Assembly (NCBI GenBank): GCA_964247055.1
Contig: OZ176051.1
Location: 7,006,001 to 7,070,000, forward strand
Source of the DNA: Paragordius varius
Lineage: Eukaryota; Nematomorpha
Direction of reading: 5' to 3'
DNA: 64,000 bases
Positions 12,623 to 25,757 of the stretch are shown here, piece after piece. The notes under the pieces were generated by a model. The model worked only from the letters and a program-made list of their open reading frames with translations. It was not told where the DNA came from and did no database searches. A program made the position numbers and the translations under genes. Within the stretch, counting starts at the first letter, position 1, and every line of letters starts with the position of its first letter.

Positions 12623-15600
12623 TTACGTTCCCTCTTCCCCACCCGATAAAAAAGCTTCATCATTTGAATTTTCAGTAAAATTATTAATATTGTTATTATT
12701 GATTAATGTTGACCCTGTGTTTATAAGATTATTCGTAATTGGCGCCCTTTGACTACCATTTATAAGGGTTTCTGATGCCGTATTTTTCGTAAAATTACTA
12801 CTAGTACCTTCAGTGTTAATGGGATTAGAATTTATATCATTTGTTTGTTGCATATCAGCTACGATAGATGATGCATTCGCATTAAGTGATGTAGTTAACA
12901 GAGTTAATTGAGCAAACCCTGTAAGAGTTTTGGCATCAGGTATAGGAGTTGTAGTATTATCTGTTGAATCTCTCCGAAAACTAGCCTGTATACAATACAT
13001 TTAATATTTTTTTTATCATACCAAAATGTTCAAAAAGTAACGTTTGTTTGCAACTTTTAATGTTGTTCTTATTTTGATAAACTTAAAAATATTGTATAAT
13101 TACTAGAAAACGTTTAAAACATTAACTTTGTAGACATTTTTTTCGTATGGAAAGCTTATACTCATATTATAAAGGGCACAAAAAAATTGTCTTGCCATTG
13201 GTTTTTGACAAAAAATGTTATAGCAGCTATAAGGATATCGTAAAAAATGTTGACGGGTAAATAATAAAAGTATATTAAAGGTCGATTATGTTTTTTATAA
13301 CGAAATCGGTTTATTATATAAAAAAGAGACAACTCATTTGTGTAAATAACAGTGTATAATTTAATTTTTTTGTCAAAAAATGGATAATTAGGATATAACT
13401 CTAAAATTAATATACATATATATATATATACATTCTCCCATAATAAATATTTTTTTCCAAAATTTATGCGTAAATAAACCAAATTTTACCAAAGGAAATA
13501 TTAGTGTTGCTCCATCTTTGTACGGAGGCTTAATGATTTCATGTAAATTTTGTGTAACTGATTGTAAATCGACAGCCTCAATAAGACCAGCTCCTAATAA
13601 TTCTTGGGCAACGCCTTCATCGGTATCTTGTGGTTTATATTGAATGATAATTAAATTAAAATTCACCCTTGATAGAATTCACATTTAAATCTGAGTTTAT
13701 CTAAATTTGCTTATCAATTATACCTACTTGACTAATAACCTCATAATTGATGATTCATATTTGTTTTTTTTATATCATTTTAGCCCCAAATCGCAGAAAT
13801 TATTTTTGGGAATAAATTTATAAGAGTGATTTCAAAATAAAGTTGTGAAATGTAAATGGCATATATTTTTTTAAAAATTATTTATCCTTTAGAAAATATA
13901 ATTTTTTCAAAAATATGGTTAATATACCTGTCCCAGGGGTAAAATCGAATTTTATATCGTTCAATTCTTTTTTCGAATTTCTACATTAAAAAACTTGGTA
14001 AATGATAAAAATGTGTTTAAGGTTTATTTATATGGTAAAAGTTAAAACCTTTTAAAGCAAAAACCGTAAAAGTTCACATTCCAAAAATAAATGTAAAATC
14101 CAATTATATACAAATTATTTATTTCGTTTTAAATGCATAAAAAAGACAAATTAAAACAAAATTAATAAAGATTTTTAAATACCTACCTTATACGTAGAGC
14201 TAAATATAGTATAATATTGTTGTTATTAGTATTCTTTTCTTGTGTCTGTTGGGTTGATTGACCAATCTGTGCACCATTTGGAACCTAAATTTATTTTATT
14301 TCAAAGAAAATCGGTTTTATACAGATCAATACTAAAATTACATTAAATTTTTTGACCATTTTTGCAATAAAATAATTTATAGCCCGGTTTTTTTATATAC
14401 AAAATAAAAGATCTTTCTATTTTAATTTTATTTTATTATTTTACCAAAATTTTATATAAACAACATCATTTAACACTCCATTTACTTTTAGGGTAGTTTT
14501 ATATAAAAAGTGTTTAAAGTATCAAGCCGAATTTAAAAATATGCTTTCTTTGGGCTTTTAGGCGCATTATAAATTTTTTTAAAAATGTAAAATAAAAAAA
14601 TGCTCATCTCAAACTTTTTTGCCGCCATTTTTTCTATAATTTTTTTATATCGCTAATGCAACAGGCAATATATGTCTATTATGGTTAGAAAACGTAAATA
14701 ATTAACTTTAAAAAGCTTTCAAACCACAACCAGTAAAATTTTGATATATTTTAATATTAGCTGTTGTTTCAATCTTTAAGCTGTTCCAATTTTAAACTGT
14801 GAAAGTCATAAAACGGTTAAAAATATAAGCTTTTTAAAATCTAATATATGAGAACAATGATCGATAATAAAATGTTAACTAAAATAACCTTAAGAACCTT
14901 AGTTTATTTACAAAATTGAGCTCTCGGATATAAAACTACCCCAATATTTTAACTAGGACACATAAGTTAAAAACTAATGAAGTGTTAAAGAAAATATTTG
15001 AACTAATATTAAAATAACGGTTAAGGTATATTATTATATTATAAACACAACAATACTTACTTGATGGCTAACTGGATTTTCTTCATTAGAATCATGGGTT
15101 GGCATTTCTATCGTTAATCAAAAAATTTTTTGTTATAACAATATAACGATTTGTGTGCATTTATCAAAGTTTGTGAAATATATGTAGTAAGAAAATATTT
15201 TTAATTACTTTGATTTGCGGTTGAATTCATATTAGCATTTGATTTTAAATGCGATTGATCAAATGGTTGACCACCAATTTTTGTGATATTTGAATTCTAC
15301 ATATTTTAAAGATGGTTATTTTATAAATTGACATATTAGTGAATGAAAGTCATTATTGAGGCTTTTCCTAATACTATTTTTATAAACTCAGAAATAAAAT
15401 CCATTTTTTACCACAAAATTCGTAAAAATTATATTTAAACCTAAAATGTATTTCAAGCAATTTTGATTTTTGACAGCGATATACTTCGTTATGATATATT
15501 TAATACTTTGCCACTTTAAAAAAATTGTATTTTAATGATTGATTACATTAAATTTTTAATCGTAATATAAGGATACAAATTACGTTAAGTTAGGTGTAAC

Positions 15601-18600
15601 TTTCTGTAAATTTTATAGTTTGTGGATATTTTGGAACTGAGCCAAAAACAATTTTATTGGTAATTAGTAAAATAATAATAAATTAATTTTTCTGATATAA
15701 AGTCATGGTTGGAGTATTGAGTCATGTATTTTCCCCATGACCGGGATTATACAGGGGATTTATGAAATAGTATCGCAAGGAAAAGATATAAAACTTTACC
15801 ATTAAGATAAGTCAAAAGTTTAGAAAATACTCGTACCAAAACAAGATTTTATTTTACATTTATGCTTAAAACCACCAATAAAGTTTTGTTATAAAGCAGT
15901 AAAACAATACAATACAAAGTATAAATTACTGTAGTGCCAAACGATGATGTATGTGATGATAAATAAGATGTAGATAAATGAAGGTTATTATTATAACTAT
16001 TGTTAACATTACTATTGGAGTTTGGCGTTAAATGTGTTGAAACAAAATTTCTATGATCCCCCGATCCGGCAGATGAAATGGTTGCCTGATTAATATCCAG
16101 CGCTTCGACCCCAATTTCATGACCTGGTTCACGAATCTATGTTATTTGAAAATAAAAAAATTTTTTTTTCACAAATTTTTACCCAAAATTTACTATTATG
16201 AATTAAGCTGAATCAGTATGTTTTTAGAATAATATGATGTATATCAGCAAAATTAATAATAAATTTATTAACGAATTTTCGTTAGATTCCTCTAACTTCT
16301 TCGAATTAACACAAAAATAAATTTAAAATAAAGATACAAATTAAAATTATGATATATTTTATAAAAAGAAAGATGTATATCTATTTATAATTCCGTGATT
16401 GGGTTGATATGATTGATTTCTTTTTGTCGGTTTATTGGTTTATCTTCATTATTTACATAGTAGCTTTCTGAAGAAAATGACACCAAAAGATTATTAAAAG
16501 AAATAATGAAGATCAATTAATAAACCGACAAAAAGAAATCAATCATATCAACCCTATCACAGATTTTTTTATAAATAGATATACATCTTTATTTTAAAAA
16601 AATATTTCATAATTTTAATTTGTATCTTTATTTTAATTTTATTTTTATGTTGATCCGAAGAAGTTAGAGGAATCTAACGAAAATTCATTAATAAATTTAT
16701 TATTAATTTTGCTGATATTACATCATATTATTCTAAAAAATTTACTATTTTTTGCATAAATAAAAATTACAAATAAATGTGTGGCATAAATGTTTAAATT
16801 AAAAGAAAATGCAGTAGTGGTAGGTAGGTATTGAATTGGATTAATATTTTATAAATGTTTTGTTACTTACATCTAATTCATGTTGGTGGATAAAAAATAT
16901 CTTTGTAACCAATAAATTAAAATTTATGATTACCATTATTATATTAATATATATGTATACTCATTCGAAATACAATTTTTGTTTAAAAACAATAGCATCT
17001 TTAGGGAAAAAGTACTCAATATTTTAAATATATAATTAATATAAATAAAGTCAATCCCTTCATAACATTTTTAAACATAAATTTTTCACATATTTAATTG
17101 GTAAACTTGCAATAATAAAAACAATACAAATTATTTCATATTATCCATGGCACAAAATTCTAGATACATATCCCAAAACTAACCAAATTGAAGTTTATAC
17201 CTCAACCATTTTCTTTGGGGTGCTACCAGTGGATTTATCAATCTCCTGTTTTGGGAAGTTAAAACTAACAAGACCTGAATTATCTTTTTTCGTTTTTTGG
17301 CTTTCATTTAAAGCAACGTTTTTATTATCGGATCCACCATCAATGGGATTGTTTTCATCGCCTTCTGACCATTCCCATTCACCGGTTTCGGTGCGATGTA
17401 GTCGACCCACTGAAAGTGACGGTGTAGATTTCTTTAAATCAAAACCATGGAAAAAATTTAATATATAAAGTTTTAGAAATGTTAACAAAAGTTACAAAGT
17501 TGTGTTTTTAAAAAATAATATAAATTATAAATAATGAGAACCATGGTGATGTAGGCGACTCCTTCAAATCAACTATGAAAAAATTTTCGAAAAATAGTAA
17601 AAAAATGTTTTCACAATAGTTGTGTTTTTGATAATTCTATATTAGAATTATTAAAAACCAGAGCGATGTGATCGACCCATTGAAAGTAAATGACTGTATT
17701 ATTTTAGACACACAACAAAAAAATAATATAAAGTTATTAATATAAAAAAAGTTTTTAGGGATTAGGTTTAAGTAGATTATTACAGAAGATTAATGGAGAC
17801 AAAGTCGAAACACTGAAAGTGGTTAGATTCTTTAAACAGACAATACATCAAAATAATCAATTAAAAGCTAAAATATTGCATAAAACGGATTTTTTGTTGG
17901 TTGGAAATAGTAGAAATTATTTAAAATTTAAACACGATCTAGTCAACGCAGTCAATATGACAGTTTTTTTCAATGACAAACATAAAATAAATATTTTTGA
18001 AAAAATAACCTTTAAAACATGTGGTACTATTTTGGAGCTTTGACGTTGACATATAAGATTTTGATAAGTATATTTCTTATCTTTGGCTTTTTTGAAAAAC
18101 GGATGTTTAAGCAATTCGGTTGCTGATGGCCTAATTATATTGCACATAAATGGTGTTTTAAAAAAATGAGAAAGATTTACAAAAAATAAAAACATAAGAA
18201 CATAATATTTTTAATTAGCTTATTTAAATTGAACATGTTATGATTAAAAGGACCTAGTTTTAAATTATTATGGTATTGAAATCGTTTCCCCAAACTTTGT
18301 TTTCAGATAGAGCACTCATAATGTGTATGTGTGTAAAACAATTAAAAAGATAAAATAAATAAAGAAACTCAAAAACTTATTTAACAATATGATTAATTTA
18401 CATTTCGCCCCGACTGTATATATTAAAAATATAACCTTTTTTCCGGGTCCTTTTGTAGGCAATCGGAAATCATTTTACGAAAAACTTTGGTATAATTTTT
18501 GTATTGATCTTTATCCTCGGCGGCCGTATCAAGCGTGGGTGGATCATTAGATAATGTTAGCATTAACACCTACAAATATATATTCAAATAAATTTAATCA

Positions 18601-21176
18601 TCGCTCTAAATTTCCCTAATTCCAATTTGAATACAATAATAGTGTTTCAGTGTAAACCAGTGGTGGTCAACATGCGGCCTGACATCAAGTGTTGCCCACG
18701 AAAATCCATAATTTGCATTAATATGCTCAAAAGTCTTAACAAAATTGATAGTTATTACACATATTTTCCAATTAATCTATTTGATCGACATCGAACAAGA
18801 AAAAAAATGTTACATTGTGTTTCCATTTTACAGTCTTATACTTGAAATTTAATGAGATACTTATTAAAGCCCCTTTGTGTGCGGCCCGCCATTTTTTATT
18901 CGAAAAAGCGGTCAAAGAAGCCATTTGTGTTGGACACCTCTGGTGTCAACAATATCTAGTTAGCAATGTTTGATAAAAAATATATAATGCTTGAAATCAA
19001 TCAAAAAAGCAAAAAAAATCATCATGAGTGCTATAAGTTTGGACCCGACCGGTTAATGGATTAAGGACAGTGATTGTGATAAGGCTTGCTAAAACAACCG
19101 TGTGATCACATATACATGGGATCATTTTTAAATGGAAGTAGGAACAGGTCACATTGTAAAGTTTAATTAATTTTTTATTGATTTTTCAGCTATCGATATT
19201 ACTAAAAATATTAGAAGCAATGGCATTGAATTGGTACAACATATATTTTCCAGTATTAATATTTTAATTATGACCGATCATACCCGCATATTATAAGTAG
19301 CATACCGGTATTATTTAGTAAGAAACATTTTAAAACCGAAACCTAATTATATATATATTTATGAAAAAAGCGCGGAAGGCTTTTGGCAAAAAAGAATAGT
19401 TGGTTATCTATTTTTATTATTAAACAAGAATTCACATGACATGAGTACATTTTACATAATAATTATAGATAATCAAACATTATATAAATAAATACTCATA
19501 AGCAAATTATATCCACAATATAATGATTAAGGCAAAAAAATTTAAAATTGAATATTTTAGTTTATTTTTCAATAAATCTTAAATAATTTTAACCTTCATA
19601 GGGGGATATTTGTAGTAAGGTGCCGTCCCAGTGGCTAATTCAATAGCAGTTATTCCAAAACTCCAGATATCTGCTTTGGCGTTATAACCGCTAACCTAAT
19701 ATATATTAATACCGTTTTTAATAAAATATTTTTCCAATATATTAATATTCCGCATGAAGGTTTATGGTTGAAAAATTGATGATATTATCATTATATATTT
19801 TTTTTGCCATAATGAAAGAGTTATAACAAAGAATACTAATGTGAATGGTATAATGGTTATATGTTGAAAATTTTGTTTTATATATGTCATTATAACTTAT
19901 AACAAGCCATAATATTTGAAAAAAAAGAAACTTTCGAGATCATTAATTACAGCAATAATGAATATGGTTACGACATGCACTTAAAAAGGAAAAAACTATA
20001 AAAATACCATTTTAAAAAAACTTTTTGAGAAATGATGTTTCAAAAAAACTTTTCCAAAATTAAAAATATTTTTATTAAATTTAAAATAACACCTGTTCCA
20101 TAACTTCCGGTGCCATCCAACAAGGCGTACCCACAAAAGTGTGACGAATATTTCTCCGATCTAAGTTACCACCCGTGTTAATCCAGGAACTAACGCCAAA
20201 ATCTGTCAAAATTATCAAATATATAATTTGATAAATAATATAAAATCTAAATTTTATTGTTTAAAATTTATAAAATTTTAAAAATAGCAAATTTTAATCA
20301 TTAATAAAAAACATCCAAAAAGCTTATAATGTATTTGCAATATTTAATATACCAGCTATTTGAACACTCCCATCTTCTCCCAACAAAATATTCCCTGCTT
20401 TTATATCCCTATATGAATATATACAAAAAATATACATTATTTTTTCAAAACGTCATATTAAGATAAAAAATTCCGAAAATTTGTTAAATATTAGGTATTA
20501 TTTTATAAAACACTTTTAATGAACGAAAAAATTGATATAAAACCTTATGGCAAATATTTTTACCTATGAATTTGATTATTGTTGTGAAAATATTCAATGC
20601 CCTTAAGGACCTCTTTCATTATGGTGGCAATAAGCGTCTCCTCTAAAACACCATTTTTGCAATCTTGTGTACGCATTATGCGTTTAATTTCATCCAATAA
20701 AGAACCTTGATAACGATAATAATTGGTTTGAAATAAATGTGTTTTTTGACCATAAAAATAGTATAATAAAAAATTGCGATAAAATCTGTCATAAAATTTG
20801 TTTTTTAGATGACATACATAAAAACCTAATAAAATCTTAAAAAGCACCTCCTCTTAGCAATTCAATGACTAGCCATAATTCATCTTTTACGACAAACGAT
20901 GTGTAATAGCTAACAACATTTTCATGGTGACATTGGCTCATTACAGTAATTTCTTTCTGGACAGAAAAACAACAGTTAATAAACAAAATGTTTTTGGTAA
21001 AAGCCCCTAATTTAAATTTACCAATAATTCATCCATAGTTACATTGCACTTGTCGAGATTGATTCGCTTGACCGCACATCTTTCGTTTCGGGTTTTGCAT
21101 AAAGCTGATTGTACAGTTGCTGTAGCACCATAACCTATTTATAAAGAAAGAGATTTAATTATCAATATATATATTT

Positions 21177-21214
<38 letters not shown>

Positions 21215-21289
21215 ACCAATAATTTCCTGAAGCTCATAAGCATCTGGCTCATTCGGCCAAGGGATTTTTTTTGGTTCATGAAGTGCCAT
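12623..21289 (-). CDS. OXSR1: OSR1/SPAK (Frayed) Ste20-type Ser/Thr kinase
   Basis: In the family, WNK kinases phosphorylate it and it then phosphorylates cation-chloride cotransporters; cytoplasmic. 16 phase-consistent exons (717 aa): 21289-21217, 21134-21022, 20956-20848, 20705-20564, 20408-20353, 20202-20093, 19695-19594, 18569-18436, 18130-18028, 17431-17201, 16136-15930, 15296-15209, 15107-15061, 14284-14187, 13667-13490, 12985-12623. Kinase residues about 16-290: ATP lysine in CAVK (K47), HRD 145-147, DFG 165-167, and T-loop [16 protein letters not shown] with T186 matching human T185. The S-motif region is [22 protein letters not shown] docking domain (about 530-628) ends [11 protein letters not shown] diverged N-rich linker separates kinase and CCT. 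About 90 N/S/T-rich residues follow the CCT, where human OSR1 stops a few residues later. The start is the ATG opening [13 protein letters not shown]. Confidence 0.96.
14470..14988. mobile_element. TTAA-flanked MITE, variant subfamily
   Basis: In a kinase-gene intron. Starts TTAACACTCCATTTAC and ends AATGAAGTGTTAA, with GGGTAGTTTTATA near the left end and TATAAAACTACCCC near the right, inverted. Length is 519 bases. The internal sequence is only distantly related to the 8907 and 21366 copies. Confidence 0.65.
16221..16739. repeat. Near-full-length 519-bp palindrome (hairpin MITE)
   Basis: The left arm (from TTTTAGAATAATATGATG at 16221) and the right arm (ending CATATTATTCTAAAA near 16739) are inverted copies of roughly 240 bases each. 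Shared blocks include AGATTCCTCTAACTTCTTCG and TTTTTGTCGG. The loop is about 16460-16495. It sits in an intron of the kinase gene and has no ORF. Confidence 0.88.
17390..17840 (-). repeat. Degenerate tandem array of a kinase-gene exon edge
   Basis: The 5' edge of exon 10 (about 17390-17440; plus-strand motif GATGTAGTCGACCCACTGAA, then GATTTCTTTAAATC) recurs upstream in the intron near 17540-17575, 17655-17700 and 17790-17840. The copies retain pieces such as GATGTAGGCGACTCCTTC, GATGTGATCGACCCATTG and GTCGAAACACTGAAAGTGG. Spacing is about 115-140 bases and the copies are decayed. Confidence 0.65.
18658..18942. mobile_element. Non-autonomous hAT element with 8-bp target duplication
   Basis: Starts CAGTGGTGGTCAACATGCGG and ends GTTGGACACCTCTG, imperfect terminal inverted repeats of the CAGNGGTGTCCAAC type. 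It is flanked by GTGTAAAC (18650-18657) and GTGTCAAC (18943-18950), an 8-base duplication with one mismatch, as expected for hAT. Length is 285 bases and it has no transposase. It lies in a kinase-gene intron. Confidence 0.85.
21182..21211. repeat. (TA)n microsatellite
   Basis: About 15 TA units a few bases past the donor of kinase exon 1 (exon end 21217). Confidence 0.95.
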
Positions 21290-21365
21290 CCCGAATCATA
21301 TGCTTTAAAAAGAGAATGAAACACAGCGGCTTTCATAAATATCAAATATTTCCACACAGAGGAAT

Positions 21366-21949
21366 TTAACACTTGGATTCAAATTGGGGTATCTAAATAC
21401 CCCAGACTAAATTTAAATTAATATTTTTAAAAAACTACTGAAGGAAATGATCCCAATTTAAATTTATGCTTCTATCCTGATAAAATTTATACAAATATGG
21501 CAAAATATCTTGATAAATTTTTGTTTTGAAAAAATTTCCATCTCAAACTACTTCGACGCCATTAAATTTTACAAATTTTTGCAAAATATCGTCTTAATTT
21601 AATTTTAGGGGTGAAACTAAAGCTCATTTTTAATATAAATTACATCTAACATTGATAGAAATAGAAAAAGCGGTTTATTTGTATTTTTTTTTAATTTTAC
21701 CATTTGACACATGTCACGTTGACGAAATTTTTACCTTTCGGTTTTAGCTTAAAATAAATAATATCAAGTATTTTTGAATAAAATCTTTTATATATTTCGG
21801 TTTACTATTGTTATGTAGGTGCAAGATTTTGCCATGGTTTTGATTCCTTCCATATTTTTTAAAGAATTTGATTTTAAACTGGCCTGGGGTATTTAACTAC
21901 CCCAATTTGAATCGAAGGACTAAAATAATGTGTTGTATCCAAGTGTTAA
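21366..21949 (+). mobile_element. TTAA-flanked palindromic MITE, best-preserved copy
   Basis: Left end TTAACACTTGGATTCAAATT, right end TTGTATCCAAGTGTTAA, with inner inverted GGGGTATCTAAATACCCC and TACCCCAATTTGAATC motifs. Length is 584 bases. It begins 77 bases upstream of the kinase ATG, so the kinase 5' UTR or promoter probably includes it. Confidence 0.85.
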
Positions 21950-22189
21950 AGGTAAATATTGGTTTATAAAATCGTATTGTACATGATAAATACTGTTAGC
22001 ATAATAAATATGCATTGGTTAAATTAAGCTAGAATATTCATATGTTATATTTTAAAGAATATTATATCTATTAAACATTAGTATAAATGTATAGGATATA
22101 GTCGATAGGATTTATTTTACCTGTAAATGCCAAATATATCTTCATTTTAATTAATATATTTCTTACTTATCATTATATCCCTAGAAATC

Positions 22190-22440
22190 AACCCGACCCC
22201 CGACGCAACTAGACGGCTGTCACAGACTGGTGTATGAAATGGCAGCAAGAAGCGTCTTTTGTGGACAGTGGCGACGTGGGTCTGCTACACCCTTTTCTTA
22301 ATATACTGTCAAAATGGGTCTCAGAGAATACAAAAAAGCCTATATTGTATTTTAATTCACTAGGTGGAACCTTGCAAAGATATAAATTTTGGCTATTGGA
22401 ATTAAAACAGTCTAACACAGTATCATACTGTAAAAAAATA
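22190..22440. other. Unclassified GC-richer patch
   Basis: Distinctly less AT-rich than its surroundings, with overlapping 69-70-codon ORFs on both strands (22234-22446 plus, 22418-22209 minus). Neither translation matches a family I know and no splice context is evident. Possibly a fragment of an old element. Confidence 0.3.
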
Positions 22441-25400
22441 TGCTAGATATACCTAAAAAATTTTAATAAATTATTTTACCTTCGAGTTTAAGTACATTCA
22501 AAAATAATTTGTTATGATTTGAAAATATATTTTAAATAACATTGCGTCACAGATATGAAGGAATAACCATTCTAATTAAATATATAATCTAATGGGAAAA
22601 TGTATCAAAATTATCATGGTGCTTGAGTCCTTATGAGTGATATAAAATTAAATTTATACTTTTGTGGCAAATGCCTTACATCCGAAAAAGCAATTGCCAT
22701 TTTGTATTTTATTATTTTGGTGACGGCTAAATGCAGAATTCCAAAAAATTTAGTAAAATACAATATAATTATATATAAAAAGCAAAATATTTTTAAAAAT
22801 TTAATTAGAAGTGAGCTCAATTTTTTGCCCTCACAAAATGGAGAAACCTAAAATAACCAAGATTTTGCGATAAGAAATTATAATATGTGGATTTATTAAA
22901 TAAAAGAATGAAACATTTGTTCTAAAATTAATATATAGGAATTTATTAAAGTGTGCCTCATGCTATTTCGAAACATCGTAACGGTAGAAAAACTCTTTAA
23001 GATATAAAAACACCTTGAAAATATAAGTCAATATACTCATTTCTATCACCTCCCCATTTATATTCATATTTGTTAGTCTTAAAATCATTGTTAAATATAT
23101 ATTTTTATAAAATTAAATTTAATTTGAGAAATAGATCTTTTAAATAAACTTCTCATATAAGGTGGGGTAAAAAAAATTTTTTGACTTGACTTGCAAGTTT
23201 TTCTCATCACTTGCTTTCATGTGATTAAAAAAATTAACATTAGAGGACTTAAGTCCAGCAAAAATACTTGATTCGGAGGTGATAAAATATCATATGATCA
23301 AGTTAACACTATTTAGCAAGTGTGGTGTAGTGCACACTTGCAGATTTGAAAATATGGATAAACTTATTTTAGAAACTATTTATGTAAATAATTTAGGTTT
23401 TATAAGTAATTAAAATTTATTTTAATGCTATAAACTGTTTTTTTAATATTTTTTAACTAATTGATCTGTTCAAATCGGGTGGATACAAGAGGTAATTTTT
23501 TAGAAAAACACTGCTAATATTTAAAAACAATGCATATAATATATGCTTAATTTATCAATTCAGTGAACCCATAAAAAAATTTGCTTCTCACAAATATCTA
23601 AAATAAATAATTAAATATTATATCTTCATATTACATAAAATGATAAATGAAGGTTACTTCACTACTATAACATGTAAAAAGTTAATTTCATCATAAATTT
23701 ATTTCGTAATGTAGATAAATAATCATAAAATTAATAATATGGTATATTGCGTAAACATCTTCCCATTAAAATTGCAAATTGGCGCCTAAAAAAATAAGTT
23801 TATGGTAAAATAATGTAGAGTGTTTTAAGGATGGTTTCCTCAATTAGTTGTCCTCAATATTTAGAAAAATCTTAATATTAAATAAAATACGTGCTACTGA
23901 GTTTATAAACTTCAATAAATGCTTATTGTATTGATTGTTTATCTTTTTCTGCTTATTTCATAAATTTTGGCTGAAATGATCAAAATAATTTTCGTAAAAT
24001 TGAATTGGACCCTTGCTGGCTTAAGTAACCTTGTTCAATTTGGTTTGCGACTTTTTAACCCCTCACCCATAGTGTTTACATGTCCCACCGTGCTTCAAAA
24101 TACCATGAAACTCGCATGAAAATTTTGCTAAAAAAATAATTTTTAGGCAAAAAATTTTTTTTGATGTCAAAATTTAGCATATTTATTTGCCTATTTTAGA
24201 CGGCTCCAAAAATGTATTTTGGAGCCTACTTCTAAAATTGAAATTTTATCAAATTGTTTTGCTTTTTATTGTACTTTATGATACTTTTTAGTGATATTTT
24301 TTTAAAAATAAGGCCACGTCACTTTAAAAATATAATTTAATAAAATGCGCATGTTTTGCCATTTTTTATATGAAGCAGTTGCCACAAAAATGTAAATAAC
24401 TTTCTTAAATCACTATTAAGGGCCAAAATCAGCACTATATTCCTGTATTATCCCTCCACCTTTCGAACTGTGCCAGATTATGACATTAAAAAATAAAATT
24501 ATTAAAACATTTTCTTAAAAAATTTATTTGGCGAAATTTTTTGGAAGCCCTCTTCATCGTATTTTGAACAATAACGGTGTGATAGTTTTTTTAGCTATGA
24601 TTCCGTATTCTATCCACAAGATTTGATTGGGGTTATTTGCTTTCAGTTTTTAGTTATAAAATTGTGATTTTATACTGTTTTTTCCTAATTTGAAAGCATA
24701 TCACACCAAGTTATAGAAATGTTCATCCTCGAATTATGTAGAAAAGTGTCGTCATATCTTGAAACATTATACCTTTTGACTATTCTTCAAAATAGCAAGG
24801 TGTACTTATCAACAAAATTTTGCCAAAATAATTTAAAATCATGTATTTCTTCAATTACTTTTTTTGTCATAATCTAACATGAATAGCGCAATACCGGCAT
24901 TTCTGTCTTTATTTTTTAAAAATTACCCAATTTCGATGACTCTAAAAATTTTCGACCATACCGTACGTTTAAATAAATTTAATACAAACTTGCTTTATAT
25001 ATCTTGTTTATGATATAACTTAATGATATTTTTGAAATAAAGCATTTAGCTTCCATTAAAGAAGATTTATAGTTTTTTGTTAAGAAGCAATTGCCTCAGA
25101 AGCTGAAATAATTTTCTCAAATCATTTGTAAGAAACACAATGACAATCCTGATACATTTTTATATTTGAATATATGTTTCGGCTTTTCATACCCATCGAT
25201 TTTTGCACTGTTTTTCCATAAATTGAGTTAAATAAAAACGAAGACCATTTTTTGAGGGACACATTGGGGCAAAAATTTACATTGGTTTTTCAGAGAACTT
25301 TATCCGCCAATTTTATATTATTGCTATTCATTTGTGTTTATTTTAAACTTGATATTTTATAGATCCTATTTTTGTTTATTTTTATATTGACCAAATTTTT

Positions 25401-25757
25401 ATACATAACTAAATTCCTTGCCAAACCCTGTTTTTGTCTAAAATAAATTTAGTTATTGTTGTATTATCAAATGTATATCAATACCGGAAATTGAAATATT
25501 ACTATGTTGACACATACATTATTATAGATGAAATCAAATAGAATTTGAGTGATGATTAGTGGTAACCACAAATCTATCTTTGGCAAAAAACTTTCAATTT
25601 TGACGTTAAATCGATATTATTTAAAACTATGTTTTTTTTCTTCATTTTTTCATTATTTTTTAATATTATGACCACAACTAAACTACACTCTCTACTTTAA
25701 AATTATAATTTATAATTTAATTATTAACTAACCAAATAGTTTTATATATAACCTTGT

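Larger units (their letters stand above)
21290..25757. other. Intergenic region between kinase 5' end and Ly6 gene
   Basis: Contains one full MITE (21366-21949) just upstream of the kinase start, and an unclassified GC-richer patch (22190-22440). From 22450 to 25757 there is AT-rich sequence in which I see no exon, RNA gene or recognisable element. The kinase promoter must lie here or inside the MITE. Confidence 0.6.

Noticed and set aside
13162-13482. 106-codon minus-strand ORF beside the kinase CCT exon
   Set aside because: AT-rich intron translated by chance; the real exon ends at 13490.
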